A DNA stretch of 64,000 nt from Phyto melanocephala (taxonomy: Eukaryota > Arthropoda > Insecta > Diptera > Rhinophoridae), in the NCBI GenBank assembly GCA_941918925.1, contig OW799233.1, positions 178,281,235-178,345,234 on the forward strand, written 5' to 3'. A model generated the notes under the pieces. The model saw nothing but the letters and a program-made list of their open reading frames with translations. It searched no databases and was not told the DNA's origin. Made by a program: the position numbers and the translations under genes. Every line of letters begins with the position of its first letter. Positions within the stretch are counted from its first letter, which is position 1. Shown here one piece after another: positions 12,218-24,729 of this stretch.

Positions 12218-15200
12218 ATGCCGCCAAACGCTGCTCCCGCTAACACTCAATCGATAAGTGAGTCGCTTATTGCTGCTGCTGGTCAAATATCGGAAGGAAA
12301 TCCCAAAGCTTTAACAGAAGCCGCCACCGGTGTATTGTTTGAGCAAGATGCTGAAACCATTGATGGCGGTCTAGTGAAAGATATTGATAAATTAAAGAAA
12401 GCGGAAAAACGAAAATTGAAACTGGTATGGCGTAATATAATTGCATTCGGCTATTTGCATCTAGCTGCATTGTATGGCGCGTATCTTATGTTTACTTCGG
12501 CCAAATGGCAAACAATAGCTTTCGGTAAGTTTTTTTTTATTTATTTCCTAACTAGCAATTGTTTGGAAAAATTACATACAATTTTTATTATTCGGACTAT
12601 TGTGTCGATTTCGTCATTTGAAAGGGCACAAAAGAAAATAAAACAACGACATTTCTAATAAGGCTGACTATTTGATTTGGGAATATACATATGTACATAC
12701 ATATGTATGTAACTACAGCGTGAAAGAAGAATTTGTGATTGTATAAATGTAGTTATTTATTTATAATTACAGTTATATATTGTCGGTCTCATGTAGAAAG
12801 GCCCTAACTCAAATAATTTTAATTTTACAGGAGAAGGTAAAAACGTAACAGAAACTGTATTATCGTAATGTAATTTCTTTTGTGAAAGCGCTTGTAAAAC
12901 TTATTTTTGATACTATTGCGTTAAATTTTTGTGTCGAGGTGTATTTGTGTGAAATGTATTGAAATCACTCAAAAACTTTAATGTCGTAAAAAGTACGAGT
13001 TAGGACCTTTTCACATAAGACTCACGATATAGTGTTATTTAATAATAATGTTTTTCTTGTCTTTTAAGGAAAAGTTTTTTTTTTTTAATTTGCTGACTTT
13101 TTTTATTGTAAATTTGTAAATATTTAGAAATATGTATGTATGTAAGGGTGTGTGTAATTTTTTTTATTACCGCGAAGCCATAATTTATTTCTTTTTAATT
13201 TAACGAAATGTTGCTTTTAATATTGCAATGCATAGTACATACAAACATAAATAAATAAAGAGATAATATAAAGGCTGCAATGGTTTTCTAAGAATTCCCT
13301 AAACAGTATTTAATAAATAACTTTATATATAGGGTGAGTTCTCCTAAGTTCGGCATGCACCAATAGTCGGCATTTTTGACTTCAAAGTTAAATAAATAAG
13401 AATAACAATAATTTTATATAAAAGTAAGATGTAGATTTAGTTAAAAATACACTCATTTTTCTTTATGTAATTTTTACATTTGATTGAGATGAGTATTTCA
13501 ACCTATTTTTGGCCTCGTTCTGTGACTATCTCTCAACACGTGCGGCAGAGCCTGTTTTTTTTAAAAATTTGTTAGTGATAGCGCCAACTTAAACAAGTAT
13601 TTAAGCATGTAATTTTAATTAATTTTTTTACCAAAGTGGGTTTTAAAGGTAAAAGTTTACTTAAATATTGCTTCAGATATGAAAATTTTTATAAAAAATA
13701 ATTTTTTGGCTTATTTTGATGGCTGCCGACATTAGGAACAATAATTTTTAAGATTTTTAATAGTCGGCATTTAATGCCGACTTCAGGAAAATTTATGTTT
13801 TCGCATATTAAGCTCAAATTATAGAAAATTGTTTAATACTCACCTCTCTTTACAATAGTTATAAAGAAAATGAGTTTAAAATAAGTTTACCTAATAGTCG
13901 GCACAATTTATATTGAGTATTTTACGGACTGCCGAGTATTGGAGTATATAGAATTCTGAAGTCGGCAGCATTTTTATTTGTCTGGATATAGCAAAATAAA
14001 GTTATTTTTTAAGATTCATTAGAAAAGAAGGTGACAACTGAAATTATAGATAGTTTAATTCTTAAAAAACCAGTCGCAAGTCCTCTTAAAGTTTCTGCAG
14101 TAACAGTGAACATCATTGAAAAACACGCCATGAATCTTAAATTTAGAGAAGGTTTAACGCATACGATACAAAGACGAACAGGAGATCGTTCAATTTTTAA
14201 AATCCCCGCGAAAAATTAAGTTTTAGCAGACTGAAAACAAGCAACTTTTTACGCAAATGATAGCGCCTTTAGTTGTCTCAATTGCAATAATTAGAAGAAT
14301 TGAAAATTATCTTAGATTAACCCGTAAATAAGTCAGTGAAAATAAAACTCAAGCTATTATATTTCCATCAACAAATCAAACGCTTTCCTACTAGATGTTT
14401 ATCGGCTAGGAGAATAATTATCCTGTTTAAGGACGAAATTAAATATTTAGGAGTTATCCTTAACAAAACTTTTATTACGTTAATTACATTTATGAAAAGG
14501 TAATTAAGTGTAGCCGTGCCTTTTATCCCTTAATTAACCGAAGATCTAAACTTAATATAAAGATTATCACCTATGATTATCAAGTCTGGTCCCAATAGAC
14601 TGAAAATTGCGAATTATTCAAAATATATATTAAAAAATAATAAACATCTACCTTTTAGATATTCCACTTCTCTTCTACATAGAAACTGAAGACTTAAAAA
14701 TGTTTAACCCATTGACAAGGGAACTGACTCTGTCTTTGAATCAAAACTGCAGAATGTCAAATTTTGAGTTAATAAGAAATTTGCTGAACAACTTGAGGGT
14801 CTTTTGTTTAAAAGACACATTTTAATGATTAATTTAAATTTTTTATATCTTCTAAGTTGATACGAGGTTTTTTATGAACAACTTTACCTTAAAATTGTGA
14901 TATTAGTAGTTTAAGAATTAAGAATTTTATCCCAATTTAGAAAATTTTCGTTTTATTTCTAATTATGTTTAAGTTTTTACTTAATTTTTAGTCATATGAT
15001 GACTATGTAGAATTATGATATTATTGTATGTGAATATTTAATGATCACGAAAGCTTACTTTATGATTGTGCAACATCACATTATAATAAATTTCAAATAA
15101 TTTGTTGTTTTGTGGTATCATATTATGATCATATAAAATTAAATTATAAATTTATGATTATATGGGATTCTTTAATTATCATTTGCGATCCCAACATGAT

Positions 15201-16590
15201 TATTACATGATACTTTCATTAAACTTATAATGATTACTTGCAATCATTGTATGTTTTATCGTAGTATGTTGCTCATAGATTATAATGACCTCAACCATAT
15301 AACGGTTTACACAGTTTGTCATTCCTTTTGTAATTTCTTTAATATAAATTTTCGGCACTATAAAGTATATATATTCTGAATCCTTGTAGATACAGGAATT
15401 GATTTAGCTAAGTCCGTTTGTCTGTATGTATGTTAACATCAAATTTTTTGAATCCACTTCTATGGTATACATTTATCATATATGCTTTCTAGAAATTTGC
15501 TATTGAAAATCAGTTATGTGAGCACATTACGAGCTGAAATAACACAATTTTTAAACAATTTTACCCAAATTTCGCAGCTTCTAGAGAACTACTTAAAGCG
15601 TTTGTTACGTATATATAAAATATGTACCTTTGGCAACGTAAGTTGAAAAACTTGGTTTAATGAGTCAATTAACGACAAAGACATTTTTGGAAAAAATGTA
15701 AATTAAAAGTTCAGATTATTATGTACATATGTATATATGATGGTACAAACTGTGTGAAGGGTATATAAAATTCTTCACAGCCAAATATAGCGCTCTAAAT
15801 TGCTTCTTTATATGTTTATTAACATATTAAACATACAAAATTTTAAATGGCTTACTTTTTGAATAAAACAACAACTTGAATCCTTGTAAGATCCTATTCT
15901 TTCCTTAGTAAAAATGCAATGCCGACAATTGGGTCAAAAAGTGCCGAAATTAGGCAAACGGGTGCCGACTATTGGCAAAAATGGTACATTTTAGAAAAAA
16001 CGTAAATTACTTAAATTAAATAAAAACATTTTTAAAAATAGTTAATTGAGTCTAAAACTATACCAATCACTTAGCAACAAAAATCCGTTGACAACCCAAA
16101 ATCATGTCCGCACTCATAAGAGCATCAGTTTAAAAATGAAAAAAAAGTTAAAGTGCCGACTACTGGAGAACTCACCCTATAGTGAATATAAAAATAAACT
16201 GACATACGTTGCTCACGCCATAACCGATTTGGCTAATTTTTTCTCACAATAATCCTTCAAACTCAAGTAAGGTTCTTTCGGACAGTTTTTCTTAAAATTT
16301 GTAGTTGACGTGACACCTCTCATACAAAATCGACAGATTTTTCGACATATCTAAATAACGGCGAGACCGATTTGCCTCATGTTTTCTTCAAATAATCCTT
16401 TTAGGCCAAGTAAGATTTTTACGGACAGCTCTTCTGATATTTTAAGTGGGCGTGGCATCTCCCATACAAAGTCAACAGCTTTTGCCGCATATCAAGATAA
16501 CGGCCAGATCGACTTAGCTAAATTTTTTTTAAATAATCCCTGAAGCGCACAACCACAATGTTTATATTATATCAATTATAGGTATAAAAG

Positions 16591-16630
<40 letters not shown>

Positions 16631-16941
16631 CAGACAGACTTTACGGAAAACTTCAGGTGATACTTACACCTGATAACTTGGTGGGGGAAATGTTGAGATC
16701 GGATGAAAGATGAAGGTGGTGTGAGTCTTTTGTGGCTCATATAATGAAGGCGAAGGCCAATGGAAATCCCAACCCCTAATCTCTTGGAGGAGGGGGGATG
16801 TAGGATTCTGGAGGATGCGTAATTGAATTACACTAAACCATCCATCCTGATGAAATGCTTCGGTGGTACCAGGATGATTGGGAAGAATATCGTGGGGCCA
16901 CTAGATGCTAGCGTGCTAGCACTACGTTCATAAAAAAAAAA

Positions 16942-16974
<33 letters not shown>

Positions 16975-17280
16975 TTTACGGAAAACTTCAGGTGATACTT
17001 ACACCTGATAACTTGGTGGGGAAAATGTTGAGATCGGATGAAAGATGGAGGTGGTGTGAGTCTTTTATGGCTCATATAATGAAGGCGAAGGCCAATGGAA
17101 ATCCGAACCCCTAATCTCTTGGTGGAGGGGGGATGTAGAATTCTGGTGTCTGGAGGATGCGTAATTGAATTACACTAAACCATCCATCCTGATGAAATGC
17201 TTCGGTGGTACCAGGATGATTGGGGAGAATATCGTGGGGCCACTAGATGCTAGCGTGCTAGCACTACGTTCATAAAAAAA

Positions 17281-17335
<55 letters not shown>

Positions 17336-20300
17336 CATTGATAGATAGATTGATAGATAAATGCGTGCATAGGTCCGGCAAAGCGAACCAAGTCTTTTGA
17401 ATATCACTACGAAAAAAATATTTTTGCATGAAATTCATATTCACGTATCCTAAATTCTAAATGGTTGGCTTAATTTAAAATATACTACTAATATTAGGTC
17501 TAGTAATTTGTATTGAATAAATCATAAACAAATTCTTAATTCAATCGTCATAGAAATACTGTTACTGCATCAAATTGATATATCATGAATCTGTGTTTCG
17601 CAGCCAAAACAAATACAAAATTTAGTGACATCCAATCCAAGCCTATTACAGCACATCCTACTTTGCGTTGACTTTTGTTTTTTTGTGTTTTATGCAGAAA
17701 CCTTGTATTATTTGCTGTTAGAGACTTTTTTTCAGAGATCATCGCTTTATTTCATAAATGAACTTTGAATACACAGTTTGATCAAAAGATTCGGTAGTAT
17801 AACCTTATTTTTGAATTTTTCGTTCGAACTGTATACCGGCAGATACTAGATATGTACTTTAAAATATTGAAATTGTTCATAAACACCACAGATACTTTGT
17901 TTGAGTTATCGTGGACAAAAGTAAAAAATAAAACGATTTTCATATACTTAAAAGACTTGATCCAGATGGTACCCATTACGGCCAAATGTGCAGACCTTTT
18001 GAATGATGCTCACGATTTTTATTAACATTTTAGCACAACTACTGAAGATACATGGGCACATAGATATCCGATAAGCTTTCTTGTTTCATTGCTCTGCTCA
18101 AGGCAAATCCACCTTGACTTTCAAACTTGCCACTTTTTTTAAAATTGTATTGAATTTGAGTTTTATTTCAACTTCAAACTACCAGTAAATAATAAAATTT
18201 TTTAAATTTTAACAAAAATTATTTGATAGGTTTAAACATATTTTTTAATTTACTTCAGTATTTTGCAAAATTTTTGTGAAAAAAAGAAACAAATCAAACG
18301 TTATCTTGAAGAGAAAATGGATGCATTTAAAGTTCCAAAAAAAGTCAATCGTCACGTGCTTAAAGCGCTTCATACACTAACCGCTTCTAACAAAAGCGTG
18401 TCCACTGCGCAAATATTGAAACAGGTTAAATATCAAATGCGAAATTTAGTGCCTGTAACCAACATTGATATTGTCATACAGAAATCTTTAAAAAATTTAA
18501 GCGATTTTGGTTTGATTGAAAAAAGCGGAAACCAAAGATTTACTATTAGTCGTTCTTATATGCCGCCTACAGCACCAACACCTAGATCACCTAAATCAAA
18601 AAACCTTGATATTTTTCAACCAAGTGTAAGTGTTCCAATGGTTACATTCTTTAAATTTTGTTTAACTGAGTTTGTTTTTTTTTTCTCTATCAACTATGTA
18701 TGTATGTATTAGGGTTCACGCAAGAGAAGTACCAGTCGATTAGATCCTAATTTAAGACGTAGTCAGTATGACAGTGAAGATTCTTTGTCAGGCAGTGAGT
18801 ACGATCGTTCACGCAAACGTATGCGTACCAATAATAAAAATTTAAATTACCTTGGACGCCGTACAGAATTGCCCAAAATTCGAAAACATCGTTTTGCAGA
18901 AAGCCCTTTCCAACTTAATATGATGACTTTTCAAAGTGAAGGTGTTATCCCTCACCATCAAAACTCAGTTTTCATTGGTCCTGAACATATTTGTTATGAA
19001 GATTTCAATCTGTGCAACACCACCCCTGTACAAAATTTGGAAATAACAGAAATTCTATACAACGATAGTGAAAATAATTGGTTATCTGCTGTACAGCCTT
19101 TGGAATGTCCGCAAATCTTAAGCAATAAAAGTGTAAATAATTTGAACGTCGTACAAGCAAATATTTTACAATCGTCAAAGGAATCTACACCAAAGGCTGT
19201 TGAACTTTTTAATACTAGTTCCAAAGGTGAAATGGCAAGTTTTGCTAGTTTTATTAATGATCAACAGTCCGATAAAAATTTGAAAACGAATGAGGATAGG
19301 CACAAGCATTCGGAAACTTTTGTTACAGCTACACAATCCCAAGATAATGCGTTAAATTAAATGAAATTTATTTATATTTGAATTGAATTATTGCATAGTT
19401 CATTGAGACCGTGGTAAATTGTTCTTTGTCGCAGGTGTTATTTTTATATTTTTATATTTGTGTATTTTTTATTTTAATTTCTTTTTTCTATAAATAAATT
19501 TTAAACCGTTTGCAAGCTAATGACCTAATAGATGTTCAAGCTTAGTTTTAATTGTAAATACAAGGGTAGTGTGAGCATAAATTTGCATAAAATAATTATG
19601 TAATTAAATGCACGCTTCGTATTTGTATTTCTATAAAGAGTACATGAAGCAAAAGTGTCGAAAGTGATTGTCTTCATATGCATATTCTTTGTGCGTGCGA
19701 ACAAAGACAAATCTGCATACAATTGACTTCCTTTAAGGCATGCTTTAATCGTAATGAATAACAAGCAGCTACTTTTTCTGCTTTTTAAGTTCTTTTATAA
19801 TTTTGCAATTGTTTCTTTTTTTTGTTTATTTTTAGCTTTTGCTTTGTATTTAGTATCTGGATTGGGTATTACAGCTGGTGCCCATAGATTGTGGGCTCAC
19901 CGTTCGTACAAAGCCAAATGGCCATTGCGTTTGATTTTGATGATCTTTAACACTATTGCATTCCAAGATGCCGCCTATCACTGGGCCCGTGATCATCGTG
20001 TGCATCACAAGTACTCAGAAACAGATGCAGATCCCCACAACGCCACCCGAGGCTTTTTCTTCTCTCACGTTGGCTGGCTGCTGTGCAAAAAACATCCCGA
20101 AGTTAAAGCCAAAGGCAAGGGTGTGGACTTGAGCGATTTGAGAAACGATAAAATCATAATGTTCCAAAAGAAGTATGTTTGCAACATGTCTTTAACATTT
20201 TATTAACTTTACCAATATCTTGTTGTTGTTCTTTTTCTGTTCTTAGATACTACATGATATTGATGCCTATACTGTGCTTTCTTTTGCCCACCCTTATTCC

Positions 20301-20813
20301 CATGCATATATGGAATGAGAGTTTTATAAACTCTTGGTTTGTGGCCACCATGTTCCGTTGGTGTTTCATTTTAAACGTTACCTGGTTGGTGAACAGTGCC
20401 GCTCACAAATTCGGTGGCAAACCTTATGATAAGTAAGAATTTTTTTAATGCCTTTCAAACATCTTTTTACATTTAAAATTGAATTTCTTTTAAGATACAT
20501 TAATCCCTCTGAAAATGTCTCAGTTGCTATTTTGGCTTTTGGTGAAGGCTGGCACAACTATCATCATGTTTTTCCTTGGGATTACAAGACCGCTGAATTC
20601 GGCCAATACTCAATGAACTTAACTACAGCTTTTATTGATTTCTTTGCCAAAATCGGCTGGGCCTACGATTTGAAGACAGTTTCTGCAGATATCATTAAGA
20701 AACGCGTACAGCGTACTGGTGACGGTTCCCATGAAATTTGGGGCTGGGGTGATAAGGATCAGCCTAGTGAAGAAATTGATGCTGCTGTTATTATCAACAA
20801 GAAGGATGAATAA
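12218..20813 (+). CDS. desat1: Acyl-CoA Delta-9 desaturase (Desat1-like), four coding exons
   Basis: Introduces a cis double bond at C9 of palmitoyl/stearoyl-CoA in the ER membrane, using O2, cytochrome b5 and NADH; in flies it supplies membrane lipids and cuticular hydrocarbon or pheromone precursors. Exons by splice consensus and phase: 12218-12524, 19836-20172, 20247-20432, 20495-20813, giving 382 aa, the usual family length. All three di-iron histidine boxes are present: HRLWAH (119-124), HRVHH (156-160) and HNYHH (297-301). Hydrophobic stretches lie around 72-93, 104-118, 133-145 and 217-265. The last coding exon includes the conserved FGEGWHNYHHVFPWDYK. A poly(A) signal AATAAA is at 20937-20942. 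The first coding intron is 7311 bp and holds a nested gene and a transposon; the other two are 74 and 62 bp. No damage is seen, so the gene should be functional. Confidence 0.95.
12785..13022. mobile_element. MITE-like element, copy 1 of the GGTCAC/T-AAG family (desat1 intron)
   Basis: The ends GGTCTCATGTAGAAAGGCCC...and the inverse GAGTTAGGACCTTTTCACAT pair over about 26 bp. The interior matches, reversed, the element at 60415-60652 (CGATAATGCAGTTTCTATTACG against CGTAACAGAAACTGTATTATCG in part). About 238 bp, no coding content. Confidence 0.65.
13331..16178. mobile_element. 2.8-kb TIR DNA element with subterminal TAGTCGGCA repeats
   Basis: The ends are inverted: AGGGTGAGTTCTCC at 13331 and GGAGAACTCACCCT ending at 16178, with TATA-like flanks on both sides. 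Inside the left 650 bp, AGTCGGCA or its complement occurs at about 13363, 13724, 13764, 13780, 13895, 13932 and 13961. Inside the right 270 bp, TGCCGAC/A occurs at about 15920, 15942, 15962 and 16153. Such arrays usually bind a transposase. The only open frame of note (14031-14219) has no motif I recognise. A decayed mini-me copy (15294-15802) is inserted inside, so about 2.34 kb belongs to the element itself. It lies in the first coding intron of the desaturase. Confidence 0.65.
15294..15802 (+). mobile_element. Decayed mini-me/DINE-1-like copy
   Basis: Recognisable pieces in family order: TTTGTCATTCCTTTTGTAAT, CACTATAAAGTATATATATT, a shortened GTCCGTTTGTCTGTATGT stretch, and the end TGTGAAGGGTATATAAAATT...CCAAATATAGCGCTCT. 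It is more diverged than the other copies and is nested in the TIR element of the desaturase intron. Confidence 0.6.
16590..17357 (+). repeat. Two SINE-like/non-LTR 3'-end copies with (TAGA)n tails
   Basis: Two near-identical cores (about 16630-16930 and 16963-17272, starting CTTTACGGAAAACTTCAGGTG and ending CACTACGTTCATAAAAAAA) are each followed by A-run plus TAGA repeats; a third TAGA block precedes the first. The (TAGA) blocks are at 16591-16629, 16941-16962 and 17281-17357. A simple-sequence tail after poly(A) is typical of retroposed ends, and insertion of one copy into the tail of another, or tandem duplication, gives this pattern. No pol III A/B boxes were verified. Confidence 0.6.
17358..18316. 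other. Desaturase intron sequence upstream of the nested gene
   Basis: No coding match. A plausible acceptor TTTAATTTACTTCAG ends at 18257, 60 bases before the nested gene's ATG, so an upstream non-coding exon of that gene may lie here. Confidence 0.4.
18317..19360 (+). CDS. Nested gene in desaturase intron: putative winged-helix, basic nuclear protein (318 aa)
   Basis: Two exons, 18317-18625 and 18713-19360, joined in phase 0 across an 87-bp intron (GTAAGT...TTAG). The start ATG gives MDAFKVPKKVNRHVLKAL. Residues 9-80 have the helix-helix-wing pattern of a winged-helix fold: VNRHVLKALHTL, STAQILKQVKYQ, then IVIQKSLKNLSDFGLIEKSG followed by QRFTIS. This resembles the short insect DUF4777-type or H15-like domains, but I cannot assign a family firmly. 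After the domain comes a basic, Ser/Pro/Arg-rich linker (PRSPKSKN, GSRKRSTSR, DRSRKRMRTN) that looks like a nuclear localisation signal, then about 170 residues of polar sequence with no recognised domain. Poly(A) signal AATAAA at 19493-19498. The whole gene lies in the first coding intron of the desaturase, on the same strand. Function unknown; DNA or chromatin binding is inferred. Confidence 0.75.
19493..19498 (+). terminator. Poly(A) signal of the nested gene
   Basis: AATAAA 132 bases after the stop codon and about 340 bases before the desaturase exon 2 acceptor. It would have to be ignored by the desaturase pre-mRNA. Confidence 0.5.
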
Positions 20814-23489
20814 ATTATATTGTGCAGCAATATCTAACGTCCATTCACTAAGGTAGAGTTTAAACAAGCAACACAATATAATAAAAATCAGGGATTAAAC
20901 AAAGGGAAGGTGTGCTCTAAACCAAAAAAATATTCAAATAAAACTTTAACAAAAAGTACATTGTAAAGTATAGAGGTGTCCTCATTTTCATAGTTTAAAA
21001 TACATTTTACAAAAAATTACGAAAATTCCTTAAAATCTATTCTATAGAATAAAAAAAATGGTAAATTTGAAATGCATTGTGATCTCATCACTTTTAAATC
21101 AATTGAAATGGATAAAAACACAGTTTAAAAATAGTAATCTATTGAGTTCCTAGAACTCTTTCAATCAACATTAAATAAACATAAAAACTTACCTGCAAAT
21201 ATTAAACTAAATACAACACCCAACACTTTTATCAAATACATCAAAAAATATTTATTTTTTCTGTATGTATTCCACCCTAAAAATCAACGAAAAAATTTAA
21301 ATCCCCTAAACATTTACTAAAGCACGCTTTATTACCTCTTTTTTTTTTATATATATTATTATATACATAAATATAAATAAATAAATAAAACGAAACTATA
21401 TGTCTGGTACATTAAAATGTAAGAAATTCAAAACAAAATCATTCGTTTTTTTTTTTTGTAAATTGTTAATCTAAGGTTTTTAAAACACTATTATTAAAAT
21501 AAATATTAAAGAGATCGGCTTTTGCTAAAAAAAAAAAAAAAAAACTTTTACATATACCATATTTAGATAACACCTTAGAGGTCCATTAAGTTTCTTATAC
21601 TCCCTCCTCTATTCTATTTACTCTTCTACTATTGCCCCAATCCTCTTATATATTTTTATTATTAAAACATTACCAAATATATACACATACATACATATTA
21701 CTTTCATTTCCTTTAAAACTTCCTATTTTAAAACTTTTAAACTTAAAGTACCCTCCCATAGAGCTTAAAACACTAACACTTTGAAAAATAAGAGAGGTTG
21801 AACCAAAAAGTAACTTAAGAGAAAACTGATTTTGTATTAGAAAAATAAAGAAAAACCAAAAAAAAAAATCATTCTTTTTTATTAGATTTATATATGTGAA
21901 ATGTTATATATATACATATACATGTAGCTTCTGCTATATTTTTTCCATTTAAATATATGAAATGATTAAATAAAATCCAAATTGTTAATAAATTATTTTG
22001 TTTGTAACACTTTCTTAATCTTTATGTGTGTGTGAATTCATATTTGGATTTAAGATAGAAAAAAAAATAAACTATTAATGTTAAACTAACTACAATATTC
22101 TTATAAATGTAAAAATATATTCGATAGAAAACAAAAACACAAAAAAGAGAAAATAGAAAAACAAACCTAGGTGGATTGATTCGCCTTGATATAAAGAAAT
22201 AAAGTAAATTATTGGATACAATTTGTTAGTCATTGGAAAAAAGCAAAATGAAATTGTTTTAATTTGCAAAACATTTAATGAGGTAAGAGTTTTTATAGAA
22301 TTTCAACATACATATTTTGCCAGCTAACGACAACGACAAAAATATCATTAATCGTACAGTAGAAGAATTTTACGAAGAATTTTGTTTAAACTACAATTTG
22401 TAAACGAATAGTACGATTTAAATTAAAACCTTTTTATGGCTAAAGCATAAAATATATTTGAGTAAAAATTTCGTTAAGTTTTTTACGAATATTTGAGTTT
22501 CAACTTCTGTTTTTATTTTTTTTTTTAACTTTTCTATCAAACCATACATTTTCTGCAGAGACTTTTCTGGTCAAAAGACCTTTTGCTAAACCGGTTTTAA
22601 ACCAGAAAATTTTATTTAAATTAACATAAAAACCAAGCATAGAATTCAAATAGAAATGTTTTTAGTAAATAATTGTTACCGACTCTATTGCGGTTCACAA
22701 CTTTTATAACAATTTAGTGGACGTTGACAAATTGATAATACACAATTCCATTCTTAACTCAATTGATATATATTTTTTTTTTTCAATTTTTACCTACATA
22801 TTTTCCTTCTTTTTGTAAAACTTGACATTTGAAATTGTTAAAACCATAAAAACTTCAATTAAAAACGTTTTTTTCACAATACTTCAAAAAGAAAATGGTT
22901 GTGCAGAAGTTGGGTTGCTTCTCAGATGACCAAATTGAATTGACGACTTACGTGTGAGTATTCACATATAGAATAAAAAATAGCATAAACATTTGAGAAT
23001 ATCTAAGTTCTCAATATAAATAGCCAAAGTTATCACTTTTTTCGTGTCAACATTTTGAGTAAAAATTGTTTTAAAAAACAATATTCAGGTACAAGATGAA
23101 AAATAATTTCGACATAAAACTTATCTAGTCATTTTGTCAATTATTTTTGATAAATTTCGCCTTAGTTTTAATACATTGTATATTTTTTATCTTTTAGTAT
23201 GCTTCTTAGAAGTCAATAGTTTGAGATTGATTTTAAAATGATTCTCAAAATCTATCGGAATTCATCACTCCTTTTCAAAAATATCATTTTGAAAACAATC
23301 GTTTTCCATCACTCACCTGATATTATTTAACAATATAAAAATAAATATAAATATAAAATGCAGTATATATTAGCAAATATATTAAGTAGTCCATAAACTT
23401 TTTTAGCATTTTATATGAGATTATGTATCTCATCATAACAATTAGTAACATAAGTAAATAATAGAATAAAAAAAAAAATTTACATATAT
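20814..23489. other. Desaturase 3' UTR and intergenic DNA
   Basis: AATAAA at 20937-20942 is the first plausible cleavage signal for the desaturase; further A/T-rich sequence with several AATAAA-like motifs could extend the 3' UTR, as long 3' ends are common for this gene. No other gene could be supported. A short open start at 22895 is discussed among the rejected items. Confidence 0.5.
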
Positions 23490-24729
23490 TCATTCTTTTT
23501 TATCAGAATTGTCTGACTTTTGTTCTTGTTCTTTATGTGTTTCCTTTTTTTCCTTCTTTTTTTGTTTTTCCTCCTTAAGTTTTTTTTCTGCTTCAATTTT
23601 GGCCCGCTCTTTCGCTTGTTTTTCTGCTTCAATTTTTGCGGCCGCTTCGGCAACTTGTTCATCATCCCAATCGGCCATAGATTTGTCACGCTTGAGCCAT
23701 GATTCGGCAGTGTCTTCTTTGAAAGCTAAACAAATACAACGTATAGTTAAAATCATAACAGAATTTTGTATGTAAATCTTTCTCAACTTACTATTATTGA
23801 ACCACTTGATGCCTTCCTGCATTTGATCTATTATGTCTTTGGATGTATACATAATTTCATTTTGAATTGCCTGTTGGAAATTAGCCGCATCAAATACCGC
23901 TGAATAAAGGGAATTCCTGTCGTGATTTAAAGCACTTTGAGGGAATTTTGCTAATTGGTGAGCTAATTCTAATGCCTTAATAAGTGCATTTCCTGTAGGT
24001 ACTATGCGATTGGCTATACCAATATGATGAGCTTCATCGGCACAGATTTGTCTACCAGTCAAAATCAAATCCAAAGCTCTAGAGAACCCCACCATGGCAG
24101 GCAAGCGTGCAGTTCCACCATCTATAACTGGCACACCAAAACGTCTGTTAAAAAAACCCAATATAGCTGACTCTTCCATGACACGCAGATCACACATAAG
24201 AGCTAATTCTAAACCATTCGCTATACAATAGCCATTAATGCCACAAATTACTGGCTTTTGTATATGTCGCCTAGTGGGGCCCACAGAGCCCTCGGGCATC
24301 ATTAACATTTCCATAGATACCTGACCCTCATCACTAGTGGCCATTTCCAAAATATCGAAACCGGCACAAAACGAACCACCCACACCATAGAGAACAGCTA
24401 TGGGGGAAGTTTCATCGGACTCAAAGCTTCTAAAAGCTTCACATAACTTTGCTGCCGTTTTCGCATTAATCGCATTTCGTGACTGTGGCCGGTTGATGCC
24501 AATCAGTGTAATGTTTTTGTCTTTTTCTATTAATATTGACTGTTCTTCATCTTTGGCTTTGGAATCTTTGTTAACGTCTAAAATTAATCACTAAAATAAA
24601 TGTCACTTTTTCTAAATAAAACTACTTACCTCCTTTGAGAAGTCGAGCAGACACACAAATATTTCGTTGAACTGAAACAAAGTTTAGATCAACTACTTTG
24701 AACAATTGCCTAGTTAATTGTTTGAACAT
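23490..24729 (-). CDS. Crotonase-superfamily protein (enoyl-CoA hydratase-like), 373 aa
   Basis: Exons on the minus strand: 24729-24630, 24577-23792, 23725-23490. The N-terminus (MFKQLTRQLFKVVDLNFVSV, later QRNICVSARLL) is basic and hydroxylated, like a mitochondrial targeting peptide. The crotonase fold is clear: oxyanion-hole motif GVGGSFCAGFDI, then ICGINGYCIANGLELALMCD and ILGFFNRRFGVPVIDGGTAR. The first catalytic Glu (LELA) is kept; the place of the second usual Glu (in QPEI of classical hydratases) is not acidic. The C-terminus is a long charged tail of Lys/Glu repeats (AAAKIEAEKQAKERAKIEAE and on), probably a coiled or disordered segment, absent from the neighbour. It resembles Drosophila CG5844 from memory. 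Probable acyl-CoA chemistry in mitochondria; exact reaction not predictable. The head-to-head paralogue lies at 26107. Confidence 0.88.

Noticed and set aside
17170..17444. Frames with long YLSI/SIYL repeats
   Set aside because: Translation of the TAGA microsatellite.
22895..22953. Open start with good context (MVVQKLGCFSDDQIELTTY) followed by GTGAGT, a possible first exon
   Set aside because: I found no matching downstream exon on the plus strand before 31 kb and do not recognise the peptide; one short exon is not enough.
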